Source of the DNA: Catonella sp963539695
GTDB taxonomy: Bacteria > Bacillota > Clostridia > Lachnospirales > Lachnospiraceae
Length of the DNA: 64,000 nucleotides
Assembly (NCBI GenBank): GCA_963539695.1
Contig: CAUTOC010000003.1
Coordinates: 1-64,000 of the forward strand
Direction of reading: 5' to 3'
Shown here: piece after piece, positions 1 through 9,075 of the stretch
How positions within the stretch are numbered: position 1 is the first letter of the stretch
Layout: every line of letters begins with the position of its first letter
The notes under the pieces: model-generated
The model's input: the letters and a program-made list of their open reading frames with translations, nothing else
What the model was told of the DNA's origin: nothing
Databases searched by the model: none
Program-made: the position numbers and the translations under genes

Positions 1-1
1 T

Positions 2-448
2 ATTGCGCCGTGGAATTTTATAAGATATAAATTATATGATAAAGATAAGCAGTTAGTTTATGATAAATATGATAAAAAAGAGTATGAAATGATATTTTAT
101 CATTTTCAGGATATATACTATATCAATAGATATAGAGTAAGGTTAAATATTAAAAACCAATCTTGGATTGTAGATAATAATCTTTTTGATTATGTGTATC
201 CACCCTATCTTATAAAAACAGAAGAAGTTAAGAAAATACTAGAAAAAAAGTATAATATAGAGTTGGTTTATTCTGCTTATGATAGTGGTATGAATATTAA
301 ATTTAATCTGTGGAATAAAATAAAAGAATTAATAAACACTCCATTTTTATTAGTAATAAGTAAAGTTAAATTTTTCTTTCTTAATAGGATAAGAAAAAAT
401 GAAATAATTTTAGATTTTGAGCAACTGGTAAAGGAGAATAATAAATGA
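2..448 (+). CDS. Probable glycosyltransferase, C-terminal fragment
   Basis: The frame is open from base 2, so only the last 148 residues are in the window and the start lies upstream. The visible N-terminal part has an APWN motif followed about 35 residues later by FYHF. In several sugar-transferase families with a GT-A-like fold this pair marks the end of the catalytic domain. The tail is rich in Lys, Ile and Asn and carries a hydrophobic patch (about residues 115-130) that may touch the membrane. The stop overlaps the next start by four bases (ATGA), so translation is coupled to the UDP-glucose dehydrogenase gene. The assignment rests on context and a short motif only. I infer that it belongs to the same glycan operon. 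Confidence 0.45.
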   Translation: MAPWNFIRYKLYDKDKQLVYDKYDKKEYEMIFYHFQDIYYINRYRVRLNIKNQSWIVDNNLFDYVYPPYLIKTEEVKKILEKKYNIELVYSAYDSGMNIKFNLWNKIKELINTPFLLVISKVKFFFLNRIRKNEIILDFEQLVKENNK

Positions 449-1683
449 AGATTGCAGTTGTAGGAGTAGGATATGTGGGGATTTCAATGGCTATCTTGTT
501 AGCTCAGAACAATCAGGTTATAGCACTTGATATAGATTCAGTAAAAGTGGAGAAAATTAATCATAGGATATCACCACTTAGAGATAAAGAAATAGAAGAA
601 TATTTGAAAAATGAGAAATTGAATTTAACTGCTAAGATTGTTTCAGATGAAGAATATAAAAATGTAGATTTTGTTATAATAGCAGTACCGACAGATTATG
701 ATAGTGAAAAGAATTTTTTTGATACTTCATTGTTAGATAATGTCATAAATGATATTACTAGGATGAATAAAAAGGCTATAATAGTAATAAAGTCTACTAT
801 TCCGGTTGGATATACAGATGATATATGCAGAAAAACAGGAAATAAAAATATAATTTTCAGCCCTGAATTTTTAAGAGAAAGTAAAGCGTTATATGATAAT
901 TTGTATCCAAGTAGAATTGTGGTGGGCACTGATGAATATGATGAGAGTTTAGTAAAAGCAGCTAAAAAATTTGGGAAACTCCTTGAAGAGGGAGCAATGA
1001 AGAAAGATATTAATGTTATTATTATGGGAAGGGCAGAAGCTGAAGCAGTTAAACTTTTTGCCAATACCTACTTAGCACTTAGAATTTCTTATTTTAATGA
1101 ATTAGATACTTATGCAGAGATTAAAGGATTAAAAACAGAAAATATAATACAAGGCGTTTGCCTTGATCCAAGAATAGGAGATAGTTATAACAATCCATCA
1201 TTTGGATATGGTGGTTATTGTCTTCCTAAAGATTCAAAGCAGTTGCGTGCCAATTATGAGGATGTACCGGAGAATCTGATATCGGCGGTTGTATCATCAA
1301 ACAGAACTAGAAAAGATTTTATTTCAGATCAGATTCTTAAAAAAGCAGGTTGGTATGGATATTACAGTAAAAATGAATGGAATGATGGGATGGAAAAACA
1401 GATAACAATTGGAGTGTATAGGCTTACAATGAAAAGTAATTCCGATAATTTCCGCCAAAGTTCTGTTCAGGGAATTATGAAAAGAATTAAGGCTAAGGGT
1501 GCTAATGTAATTATTTATGAACCTACTTTACCTGATGCTACTTTGTTTTTTGGCAGTAGAGTAATAAATGATTTAGAAAAATTCAAAAAAGAAAGCAATG
1601 TTGTTGTCGCCAATAGATATGACAGTAAATTGGAAGATATTAGAGAAAAAGTTTATACAAGAGATATATTTAATAGGGATTAA
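445..1683 (+). CDS. ugd: UDP-glucose 6-dehydrogenase
   Basis: Oxidises UDP-glucose to UDP-glucuronate with two NAD+, supplying an acidic sugar for surface glycan. The 412 residues show an N-terminal Rossmann dinucleotide site (GVGYVGIS, residues 7-14), the STIPVG loop, the FSPEFLRES motif and the catalytic cysteine in GGYCLPKDS (Cys259), followed by the UDP-binding C-terminal domain. Length is normal for the family. The start overlaps the previous gene by four bases. It sits at the head of a run of glycan export and pseudaminic acid genes, so the product is probably built into the same polymer. UDP-N-acetyl-sugar dehydrogenases are related and cannot be fully excluded. Confidence 0.9.
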   Translation: MKIAVVGVGYVGISMAILLAQNNQVIALDIDSVKVEKINHRISPLRDKEIEEYLKNEKLNLTAKIVSDEEYKNVDFVIIAVPTDYDSEKNFFDTSLLDNVINDITRMNKKAIIVIKSTIPVGYTDDICRKTGNKNIIFSPEFLRESKALYDNLYPSRIVVGTDEYDESLVKAAKKFGKLLEEGAMKKDINVIIMGRAEAEAVKLFANTYLALRISYFNELDTYAEIKGLKTENIIQGVCLDPRIGDSYNNPSFGYGGYCLPKDSKQLRANYEDVPENLISAVVSSNRTRKDFISDQILKKAGWYGYYSKNEWNDGMEKQITIGVYRLTMKSNSDNFRQSSVQGIMKRIKAKGANVIIYEPTLPDATLFFGSRVINDLEKFKKESNVVVANRYDSKLEDIREKVYTRDIFNRD

Positions 1684-1706
1684 CAATATTGAAAAAGGTG
1701 TTACTT

Positions 1707-3431
1707 ATGTTGAACGTAATAAAAGATATAAATAATATGTTTGATAATAGGCAGAAAAAGAGAGTATTATTTTTATTTTGTGTTATGCTTATAGGTGCTT
1801 TTATGGAGGTAATAGGAGTTTCTCTTATGCTTCCAATACTATCTTCTATTATGACACCTGATATAATTAATAAGTATGAAATAGTAAAAGAAATTTGTAA
1901 TATACTTGACATACATTCACATAGAACTTTTGCAGTTGTATGTATAATAGCTTTAATAATAGTATTTATGATAAAAAATATATTTTTAGTTTGGCAGTAT
2001 TATATGCAGTCAAAATTTATATATGATAATCAGTTAGAAACACAAATAAAAATATATAAAAGCTTTATGAGAAGACCATACGAATATTTTTTAAATGCAA
2101 AATCAGGTGAAATATTAAAAATTATTCAAAATGATGTTGCAGTTACTTATAGCTTAATATACATATTACTAAGTATGATAACGGAAACAGTTGTTTCTAT
2201 AGCTATATCAATAACCATATTTATTATTAATCCTGCAATGACAATTAGCGTTTCTATTATGCTCGCACTTGCAATGTTAGTAATAACAAGGCTTATTAAA
2301 CCTGTGCTAACTAAGAAAGGAATTGAAAGAGAAAAGCATATAGGTATTGCGTATAAATGGCTTTTACAGGGAATTAGCGGCATAAAAGAAATAAAGGTAG
2401 CAGGCAAAGAAAAATTTTTTGAGAAAAATTATGCTAAAAGTGGTAGTATATATGTAGGTGCTGAGAAATGGAATGCAGTATTAGGCAATACTCCAAGACT
2501 ATTGATTGAAGTCGTTGCAATTTGCTCTATGCTTTCTTTTATAGGGCTTTCAATATATCTTGGTAAAGATATAGAAGTTTTAATGCCGGCACTTGGAGCA
2601 TTAGCGATGGCTGCCATGAAACTTATGCCAAGTGCTAATAGAATAGTTACTGCTAGCAATCAAATTGCATTTCAAAAGCCGGCTCTTAAAAAGCTTATTA
2701 GAGATTTAGAAGGTATTGATGACATAATAAGCGATAGTAAAAGTATAGAAGATAAAAATGGAATAGTTAAACTCAAGAAATCAATAAAGATAAATAATTT
2801 AACATATAATTATCCTAATAATAAGAATATATTTACAGAAGCCAACATGGAAATTCCTATAGGTAAATCAGTTGGAATAATTGGAAAATCCGGTACAGGT
2901 AAAACTACAGTAGTAGATATAATTTTAGGTCTGCTTTCTCCAAGTGAAGGAGAAGTTTTAGCAGATGATGTAAATGTTATGGATAACTATAAGGGTTGGT
3001 TAAATAATATAGGATATATTCCACAAACTATTTTTATAATGGATGATTCCATAAAGGCAAATATAGCTTTTGGAGAAGATATAGATGATGAGCGTATATG
3101 GAAAGCTTTAAGAGATGCTAAGCTTGAAGAATATGTGAAGACTTTACCTGAAGGATTAAATACAGGAATAGGAGAAAGGGGGATACGCTTGTCTGGTGGT
3201 CAGAGGCAGAGGATAGGGATAGCAAGGGCACTGTATATGGATCCTGATATTTTAATATTTGATGAGGCAACATCGGCTCTTGATAATGAAACAGAATCAG
3301 CTATAATGGAATCAATAAATCAGTTACATGGCAAAAAAACTATGATCATTATAGCTCATAGACTGCAAACCATTGAAAATTGTGATATTGTATATAAGGT
3401 GGAGGATTTAAAAATAATAAGAGCTAAATAA
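1707..3431 (+). CDS. ABC transporter/flippase, MsbA/PglK-like
   Basis: A fused transmembrane and ATPase half-transporter, likely flipping a lipid-linked oligosaccharide across the membrane. The N-terminal ~330 residues hold about six hydrophobic helices. The nucleotide-binding domain follows, with Walker A GKSGTGKTT (Lys399), signature LSGGQRQR and Walker B ILIFDEATSALD. The ATG at 1707 is preferred because AAAAGG lies 7-8 bases upstream. An in-frame TTG at 1689 would add six residues. Placement between ugd and the pseudaminic acid genes resembles Campylobacter pgl/flagellar glycan loci, where PglK performs this step. I infer that the substrate is the undecaprenyl-linked glycan made by this locus. 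Confidence 0.82.
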   Translation: MLNVIKDINNMFDNRQKKRVLFLFCVMLIGAFMEVIGVSLMLPILSSIMTPDIINKYEIVKEICNILDIHSHRTFAVVCIIALIIVFMIKNIFLVWQYYMQSKFIYDNQLETQIKIYKSFMRRPYEYFLNAKSGEILKIIQNDVAVTYSLIYILLSMITETVVSIAISITIFIINPAMTISVSIMLALAMLVITRLIKPVLTKKGIEREKHIGIAYKWLLQGISGIKEIKVAGKEKFFEKNYAKSGSIYVGAEKWNAVLGNTPRLLIEVVAICSMLSFIGLSIYLGKDIEVLMPALGALAMAAMKLMPSANRIVTASNQIAFQKPALKKLIRDLEGIDDIISDSKSIEDKNGIVKLKKSIKINNLTYNYPNNKNIFTEANMEIPIGKSVGIIGKSGTGKTTVVDIILGLLSPSEGEVLADDVNVMDNYKGWLNNIGYIPQTIFIMDDSIKANIAFGEDIDDERIWKALRDAKLEEYVKTLPEGLNTGIGERGIRLSGGQRQRIGIARALYMDPDILIFDEATSALDNETESAIMESINQLHGKKTMIIIAHRLQTIENCDIVYKVEDLKIIRAK

Positions 3432-3452
3432 TATAGTTTTATGGAGGATTTT

Positions 3453-4649
3453 ATGGAAAAATTAGCAATAAAGGGTGGAATACCGGTAAGAGCAGGAAAG
3501 TTATTTTATGGAAGACAGTGGATTGATAGCAAAGATATAGAAGCAGTTTCAAGTGTCTTGAGAAGTGATTTTATAACTTGTGGACCAAAGGTTGACGAGT
3601 TTGAAGAACTTTTAACAGAGTATACAGGAGCTAAATATGCGGTAGCAGTAAGTAGCGGCACTGCTGCACTTCATTGTGCCTGTGTAGCAGCAGGGATAGG
3701 TCAAGGAGATGAGGTAATTACTACACCACTAACATTTGCAGCTAGTGCAAATTGTGTTTTATATTGTGGTGGAACTCCGGTCTTTGCTGATGTAGATACA
3801 GATACATATAATATTGATCCTAGAAGTATAGAAGAAAAAATAACAGATAAAACAAAAGCAATTATAGCGGTAGACTTTACAGGTCAGGTTGTTAACCAAA
3901 AAGAAATAAGAAAAATATGTGATAAATATAACTTATTATTTATAGAAGATGCTGCTCATTCTATTGGTTCAAAATTTGAAGAAATGCAGGTAGGAAGCTT
4001 TGCAGATATGACCTGCTTTAGTTTTCATCCTGTTAAAACAATAACAGGTGGCGAAGGTGGTGCAATAACTACAAATGATGAAGAATTATATAAAAGACTC
4101 GTGCTTGCTCATGCACATGGGATAGTTCGTGATAGAAATATGTTACCTGATGAAGATGATATTGGTGCTTGGTATTATGATGAAGTGAGTCTTGGATATA
4201 ACTATAGAATGACAGATTTTCAAGCAGCATTGTTATCAAGTCAATTAGAAAAATTGGACTTTTTTGTAAGCAGAAGAAAAGAGATTGTAAATCGTTACAA
4301 TATGGAATTTGAAAACATACCTGAAATTATTATTCAAAAAGAAATACCGGAAGCAGATACTTGTAGGCATCTTTATATAATAAGGTTAAATAAAGAGAAA
4401 CTAAACTGCACAAGAAAAGAATTCTTTGATGCAATGAGTATGGAAAATATACAATGTCAGGTGCATTATATTCCGGTATATTGGTTTTCATATTATAAGA
4501 AGTTGGGATATGAAAAAGGATTATGTAAAAACGCAGAAGAGATATATAAGGGAATAATGAGTATACCGCTATATCCAAAGATGACTGATCAAGATGTGGA
4601 AGATGTAATACATGCAGTGAAAAAGGTAGTGAATAATTACAGAAAATAA
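3453..4649 (+). CDS. pseC: UDP-4-amino-4,6-dideoxy-N-acetyl-beta-L-altrosamine transaminase (PseC)
   Basis: PLP-dependent DegT/DnrJ/EryC1 aminotransferase. In the pseudaminic acid pathway it converts the 4-keto sugar made by PseB to the 4-amino sugar using glutamate. The 398 residues show the VSSGTAALH phosphate-binding loop, DFTGQ, the EDAAHS motif and the Schiff-base lysine in FHPVKTITGGEGG (Lys195 from this start). The ATG at 3453 has GGAGG six bases upstream. The ATG at 3441 lies inside that ribosome binding site and is unlikely. PseC rather than a generic sugar transaminase is supported by pseF, pseH, pseI and pseG directly downstream. Confidence 0.9.
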   Translation: MEKLAIKGGIPVRAGKLFYGRQWIDSKDIEAVSSVLRSDFITCGPKVDEFEELLTEYTGAKYAVAVSSGTAALHCACVAAGIGQGDEVITTPLTFAASANCVLYCGGTPVFADVDTDTYNIDPRSIEEKITDKTKAIIAVDFTGQVVNQKEIRKICDKYNLLFIEDAAHSIGSKFEEMQVGSFADMTCFSFHPVKTITGGEGGAITTNDEELYKRLVLAHAHGIVRDRNMLPDEDDIGAWYYDEVSLGYNYRMTDFQAALLSSQLEKLDFFVSRRKEIVNRYNMEFENIPEIIIQKEIPEADTCRHLYIIRLNKEKLNCTRKEFFDAMSMENIQCQVHYIPVYWFSYYKKLGYEKGLCKNAEEIYKGIMSIPLYPKMTDQDVEDVIHAVKKVVNNYRK

Positions 4650-4662
4650 ATGAGGAAGTAAG

Positions 4663-5358
4663 ATGAAAAATATTGCTATAATAACAGCACGAGGTGGTTC
4701 AAAAAGGATACCAAGAAAAAATATTAAAGAGTTTTGTGGAAAACCTATAATAGCTTATTCGATAGAGAGTGCAATAAAAAGCGGTAAATTTGATATAGTT
4801 ATGGTATCAACTGATGATAAAGAAATTGCAGAAATTTCAAAAAAATATGGTGCAGAAGTTCCATTTTTTAGAAGTGAAAAAACATCAGATGATTTTTCTA
4901 CTACAAATGATGTATTGCTAGAGGTATTAAATGAGTATGAGAAACTTGGAGAAAAATTTGATATAGGTTGTTGTATTTACCCGACAGCTCCATTTGTAAC
5001 CTATTATAAGTTACAGCATGCGTTTGATATATTTAAGGAAGAATATGCAGATTCTCTGATACCTGTAGTTAAATTTTCATATCCGGTTCAAAGAGCATTG
5101 ATAACAGCAAATGAAAGACTAGTTTTTGAGTATCCGGAGTTTATAGATAGCCGTTCGCAGGATTTGCAAGCCCATTATCATGATGCGGGGCAGTTTTATA
5201 TGTTTAGAGTAGATAGATTTAAAATAAATAAGAGGATAATGGTGGGTGAGATTTTGCCTTTGTATGTATCTGAGTTGGAAGTTCAGGATATTGATGATGA
5301 GACAGATTGGAAAATAGCTGAACTTAAATATAAATTAACCATTGAAAAGAGAGATTAG
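4663..5358 (+). CDS. pseF: Pseudaminic acid cytidylyltransferase (PseF)
   Basis: Activates pseudaminic acid with CTP to give CMP-Pse, the donor for glycosyltransferases. The 231 residues begin with the cytidylyltransferase signature: AIITARGGSKRIPRKNIK (residues 4-21), a CTP-binding loop, then VSTDDKEIAEI and a YPTAPF segment. Short length and the IPRKN form of the motif fit PseF better than NeuA. A GAGGAAG ribosome binding site lies seven bases before the ATG. It follows pseC by 13 bases, and its stop touches the next gene, which indicates one operon. Confidence 0.9.
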   Translation: MKNIAIITARGGSKRIPRKNIKEFCGKPIIAYSIESAIKSGKFDIVMVSTDDKEIAEISKKYGAEVPFFRSEKTSDDFSTTNDVLLEVLNEYEKLGEKFDIGCCIYPTAPFVTYYKLQHAFDIFKEEYADSLIPVVKFSYPVQRALITANERLVFEYPEFIDSRSQDLQAHYHDAGQFYMFRVDRFKINKRIMVGEILPLYVSELEVQDIDDETDWKIAELKYKLTIEKRD

Positions 5359-5363
5359 TGAAG

Positions 5364-5912
5364 ATGGAATTTAAACTACGAAAAATTATAGAAGATGATC
5401 TTGAGCTTATAATGAAATGGAGAATGTCTCCAGATATCACAAAATATATGAGGACAAATCCAAAGCTTACTTTAGAGGGACAGAAAAAGTGGTTGGAGAA
5501 AATAAATATATCTAAAGAAGTAGAGTATTGGATGATTCTAGTAGATGATATGCCGGCAGGTATAATAAATCTTGCTGACATAGATTGGAAAAACAAAAGA
5601 GCAACATGGGGTTGGTATGTGGGTGAAAAACACCTGAGGTCGTTTCAGTTGGCGATTTCGTTAGAAATGAGTTTGCAAGAGTATGTATTTGAAAAGTTAA
5701 AATTTAATGAACTTTATAGTGATGTATTAAGTGAGAATAAAGGAGTAATACGAATAAACGAGTTATGTGGTAGTAGAGTAATCAAAGAGGAAATAGATGA
5801 AGTTGAAAAGGAAGGAAAAAAGTATAGTGTTACATATTTAAGCATAACTTGTGATATATGGAACGAAATTAAAAAGCTTCTAAATTATACTAGAATAAAT
5901 TTTGATATTTAA
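5364..5912 (+). CDS. pseH: UDP-4-amino-sugar N-acetyltransferase (PseH-like GNAT)
   Basis: A 182-residue GNAT-fold acetyltransferase. The KLRKIIEDDLELIMKWR opening and the GWYVGEKHLRSFQLAISLE segment (acetyl-CoA loop region) are typical of PseH, which acetylates the 4-amino group made by PseC. The family member was assigned largely from position between pseF and pseI. ATG 5364 was chosen. A GTG at 5358, sharing the last base of the pseF stop, is also possible and adds two residues. Neither has a strong ribosome binding site, so translation is probably coupled to pseF. Confidence 0.83.
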   Translation: MEFKLRKIIEDDLELIMKWRMSPDITKYMRTNPKLTLEGQKKWLEKINISKEVEYWMILVDDMPAGIINLADIDWKNKRATWGWYVGEKHLRSFQLAISLEMSLQEYVFEKLKFNELYSDVLSENKGVIRINELCGSRVIKEEIDEVEKEGKKYSVTYLSITCDIWNEIKKLLNYTRINFDI

Positions 5913-5920
5913 GGAGTGAT

Positions 5921-6979
5921 ATGAATAGAATAGTTAAAATTGCTAATAATACAATTTCACAACAATCTCCGGCATATATAATTGCCGAGATGTCAGGAAA
6001 TCACAATATGGATTTTAATAGAGCTGTAAAAATTATTGAAGAAGCTAAGAAAAGTGGTGCAGATGCAATTAAGGTGCAAACCTATACTGCTGATACAATT
6101 ACATTAAAATGTGATAATGAATTGTTTCAGATTAATCAGGGAACAATATGGGATGGTACAACTCTTTATGAACTTTATAAAGAAGCTTATACTCCTTGGG
6201 AATGGCAACCTAAATTACAAAAAATAGCTTTAGAGTTAGGTATGGACTTTTTTTCCTCTCCATTTGATTTTATAAGTGTAGACTTTTTAGAAGAAATGTC
6301 AGTACCTGCATATAAGATAGCATCATTTGAAATAACAGATATACCTCTTATAAAAAAAGTTGCAAGTTTGGGGAAACCGGTTATTATTTCTACAGGGATT
6401 GCAAGACTTACAGATATAGAGTTAGCTATTGATACTTGTAAAAATGTTGGTAATGAAAATATAATTCTATTGAAATGTTCCTCTGCTTATCCTACACCTT
6501 ATGAAGATATTAATTTAAAAACAATACCTTCTATGAGTGAAACTTTTGATTGTCTTGTAGGTTTATCAGATCATACAATGGGAAGTGCTGTAGCAACAGC
6601 TAGTATAGCATTGGGTGCAAAAGTAGTAGAGAAACATTTTACACTAAAAAGAAGCGATGGTGGTGTAGATTCTAAATTTTCTATGGAGCCGAAAGAATTT
6701 AAAGAGATGGTAGAAAATATAAGGAATGTAGAGAAAGCACTTGGTAGTGTAACATATGAGCTTACTAATAAAGAAGAGGCGGAAAGACAACATTCACGCT
6801 CGCTTTTTATTACTAAAGATATGAAAAAAGGAGATATATTAACAGAGAATAACTTACGCTCCATTAGACCTGCAGCGGGGTTACATACTAAATATTATTA
6901 TGAACTGCTTGGTAAAAAAGTAAACAGAGATTTAAAACTTGGAACCCCTATGGAAATGAATTTTTTAGAGAGTGAATAA
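5921..6979 (+). CDS. pseI: Pseudaminic acid synthase (PseI)
   Basis: Condenses phosphoenolpyruvate with 2,4-diacetamido-2,4,6-trideoxy-L-altrose to form pseudaminic acid. The 352 residues match the NeuB/PseI TIM-barrel family: IIAEMSGNHNMDFNRA, KVQTYTADTITL, an FFSSPFD segment, KCSSAYPTP, GLSDHTMG and VEKHFTL. A C-terminal SAF (antifreeze-like) domain includes HSRSLFITKDMKKGD. The YTADT and SAYPTP variants fit PseI rather than the sialic or legionaminic acid synthases. Strong AAGGAG precedes the start, and the stop overlaps the pseG start by one base (TAATG). Confidence 0.9.
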   Translation: MNRIVKIANNTISQQSPAYIIAEMSGNHNMDFNRAVKIIEEAKKSGADAIKVQTYTADTITLKCDNELFQINQGTIWDGTTLYELYKEAYTPWEWQPKLQKIALELGMDFFSSPFDFISVDFLEEMSVPAYKIASFEITDIPLIKKVASLGKPVIISTGIARLTDIELAIDTCKNVGNENIILLKCSSAYPTPYEDINLKTIPSMSETFDCLVGLSDHTMGSAVATASIALGAKVVEKHFTLKRSDGGVDSKFSMEPKEFKEMVENIRNVEKALGSVTYELTNKEEAERQHSRSLFITKDMKKGDILTENNLRSIRPAAGLHTKYYYELLGKKVNRDLKLGTPMEMNFLESE

Positions 6980-8007
6980 TGAGTAATATTAAGTTTTTCT
7001 TTAGAGCAGATGCAAATGAAAAAATTGCAAGTGGGCATATTATGAGATGCCTATCAATTGCGTATGCAGCAAAAGAAATGGGAATAGAGTCTATTTTTAT
7101 AACTGCTGATAATAAAAGTACAGAGATTTTAGAATTACATGGATTTAAAAGTATATCACTAAATTCTAACTGGAAGAAATTAGAAGAAGAAATTCATATT
7201 TTGTTATTTATATTGAAAAGGATGTCTGCTGAAGTACTTATCATTGATAGTTATTATGTTACTGAGAAATATCTGAAAACTTTGTCTAACCATTTAAAGA
7301 CAGTATACATTGATGATGTTAATAGTTTCATATATCCTGTAGATATGCTTATAAATTATGCAATATCAGCATATAAGTACAATTATCCGTTACATTATAA
7401 AAAAATAGAATTATTACTTGGTACAGATTATGTACCACTTAGAAAAGAGTATACTTGTAACAGTAAAAGAAATATTAGAGAAGAAGCCTGTAAACTACTT
7501 CTTCTCTCAGGAGGAGCAGACGAACAAAATGCTTTGGACAGGTTATTGGCAGTACTATGTAAAACGAAATATAAAGAAATAATAGTAATTTGTGGTAAGT
7601 TTTATCTAAAGTTTGAAAGTCTTTGCAATAAGTATATTGAGTACAAAAATATAAATATTTATAAAAATGTGGATAATATAAAAGAGTTTATGGAGGATGT
7701 AGATATAGCAATTTCTGCCGGGGGTACTACCTTGTATGAACTTTGTGCAACAGGCACACCTACATTGTCATATACAGTTGCAGATAATCAGATTGATAAT
7801 GCCAAATACTTTGATAAGAGAAGGCTGATTGAATATTTAGGGGATATAAGAAATAAGGATTTTGATTTTAATATTATCTTATCTAAACTTAATAAACTTG
7901 ATAAATATGATGTTAGGCTTAAATTATCAAATAAGTTAAAAAGAGCAGTAGATGGAAAAGGAGCAAGAAGAATAGTAGAAAAAATATTGACAATGAAGGG
8001 AAAATGA
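6979..8007 (+). CDS. pseG: UDP-2,4-diacetamido-2,4,6-trideoxy-beta-L-altropyranose hydrolase (PseG)
   Basis: Removes UDP from the sugar nucleotide just before PseI acts. The protein (342 residues) has the GT-B-like fold of PseG, with the ASGHIMRCLSIAYA motif near residue 16, LLSGGADEQNA and the nucleotide-binding AISAGGTTLYELCATG segment. It overlaps pseI by one base and the next gene by four, so the pseF-H-I-G block is tightly coupled. With pseC it covers every Pse step except the first dehydratase, PseB, which is not in the window. Confidence 0.87.
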   Translation: MSNIKFFFRADANEKIASGHIMRCLSIAYAAKEMGIESIFITADNKSTEILELHGFKSISLNSNWKKLEEEIHILLFILKRMSAEVLIIDSYYVTEKYLKTLSNHLKTVYIDDVNSFIYPVDMLINYAISAYKYNYPLHYKKIELLLGTDYVPLRKEYTCNSKRNIREEACKLLLLSGGADEQNALDRLLAVLCKTKYKEIIVICGKFYLKFESLCNKYIEYKNINIYKNVDNIKEFMEDVDIAISAGGTTLYELCATGTPTLSYTVADNQIDNAKYFDKRRLIEYLGDIRNKDFDFNIILSKLNKLDKYDVRLKLSNKLKRAVDGKGARRIVEKILTMKGK

Positions 8008-9074
8008 TGAGCTTTAATATATGTTTTGTAGCACCTAAACCTCCACCATACGGCGGGATAGCTAATTGGGTAAGTGAAGTATGCAAGTTTTTGGAAAAAC
8101 AAAAAGTAGAATTTTTAATAATTGATACTTCTCCTAAAAAGAGAGAAACTGAAGGAAGAAATATCTTAGACAGAGTTATAGGTGGCGGGATTGGACTAAT
8201 ACAGGTAAGGAATAGAGCTATTAAAACTATAAGAAGATATAAACCTAATGTACTTCACCTAGTCACTTCTGGGAGTTTATCAGTCATAAGGGATTTATTT
8301 ATAAGTAGTGTATTTAATAAATATAAGATTCCCGTTGTGTATCATATTCATTTTGGCAGGATTCCAGATATTGTAAAGAGAAATACAAAAGAGTGGAATG
8401 TAATAAAGAAAATTATAATTAAGGCAAAGTATGTTATTGCAATAGATAAACCAACTTATTACATATTAAATGAATATTTTGGTGATAAAATAAAATATAT
8501 TCCTAATCCTATAAATACTGGTGAAATGCCTCAAATTAGTAGTAAAAAATATAAAAAATGTATATTTTTGGGATGGATTATAAGAGAAAAGGGGATAGAA
8601 GAGTTACTTTTGGCTTGGCAAGAAATTGTAAAGGAATATGTGGATTGGGAACTTGAATTGGTTGGACCTTACAAAGATGAATATTATAAAGAGTTACAAG
8701 GAAAATATAGTTTTGATAATATATCCTTAAAAGGAGAGGTATCTCATAATGAAGCAATGGAATTATTAAATAGATCAGATATTTTTATATTGCCAAGTTA
8801 TACAGAAGGATGCCCGTATGTAGTAATGGAAGCTTTAGTACTTGGAAAGAAGGTTATAGCTAGCGGAGTTGGTAATATTCCGGATATGATAGAAGAAAGA
8901 AATGGAACGATTGTCGAAGTTCGTAATTCATCGGATTTAACTGATGCAATAAGAGAATCGATAAATGAAATAGACAATTTTGATAGAATGCTAGTGCATA
9001 AAAGTGCCATAAATGAATATGATATAGAAATAATAATGAAAAAATACTTTGAATTGTGGAAAGGACAAGTATAA
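8004..9074 (+). CDS. GT4-family glycosyltransferase
   Basis: A 356-residue GT-B glycosyltransferase. The acceptor domain begins with FVAPKPPPYGGIANWV (about residues 8-23), the glycine-rich loop that opens family 4 enzymes. The donor domain contains FLGWIIREKGIEELL and the E-x7-E-like signature region SYTEGCPYVVMEAL. It overlaps pseG (ATGATG) and is preceded by AAGGGA. Donor and acceptor cannot be read from sequence. Position suggests assembly of the lipid-linked repeat that carries or contains pseudaminic acid. Confidence 0.8.
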   Translation: MMSFNICFVAPKPPPYGGIANWVSEVCKFLEKQKVEFLIIDTSPKKRETEGRNILDRVIGGGIGLIQVRNRAIKTIRRYKPNVLHLVTSGSLSVIRDLFISSVFNKYKIPVVYHIHFGRIPDIVKRNTKEWNVIKKIIIKAKYVIAIDKPTYYILNEYFGDKIKYIPNPINTGEMPQISSKKYKKCIFLGWIIREKGIEELLLAWQEIVKEYVDWELELVGPYKDEYYKELQGKYSFDNISLKGEVSHNEAMELLNRSDIFILPSYTEGCPYVVMEALVLGKKVIASGVGNIPDMIEERNGTIVEVRNSSDLTDAIRESINEIDNFDRMLVHKSAINEYDIEIIMKKYFELWKGQV

Positions 9075-9075
9075 T

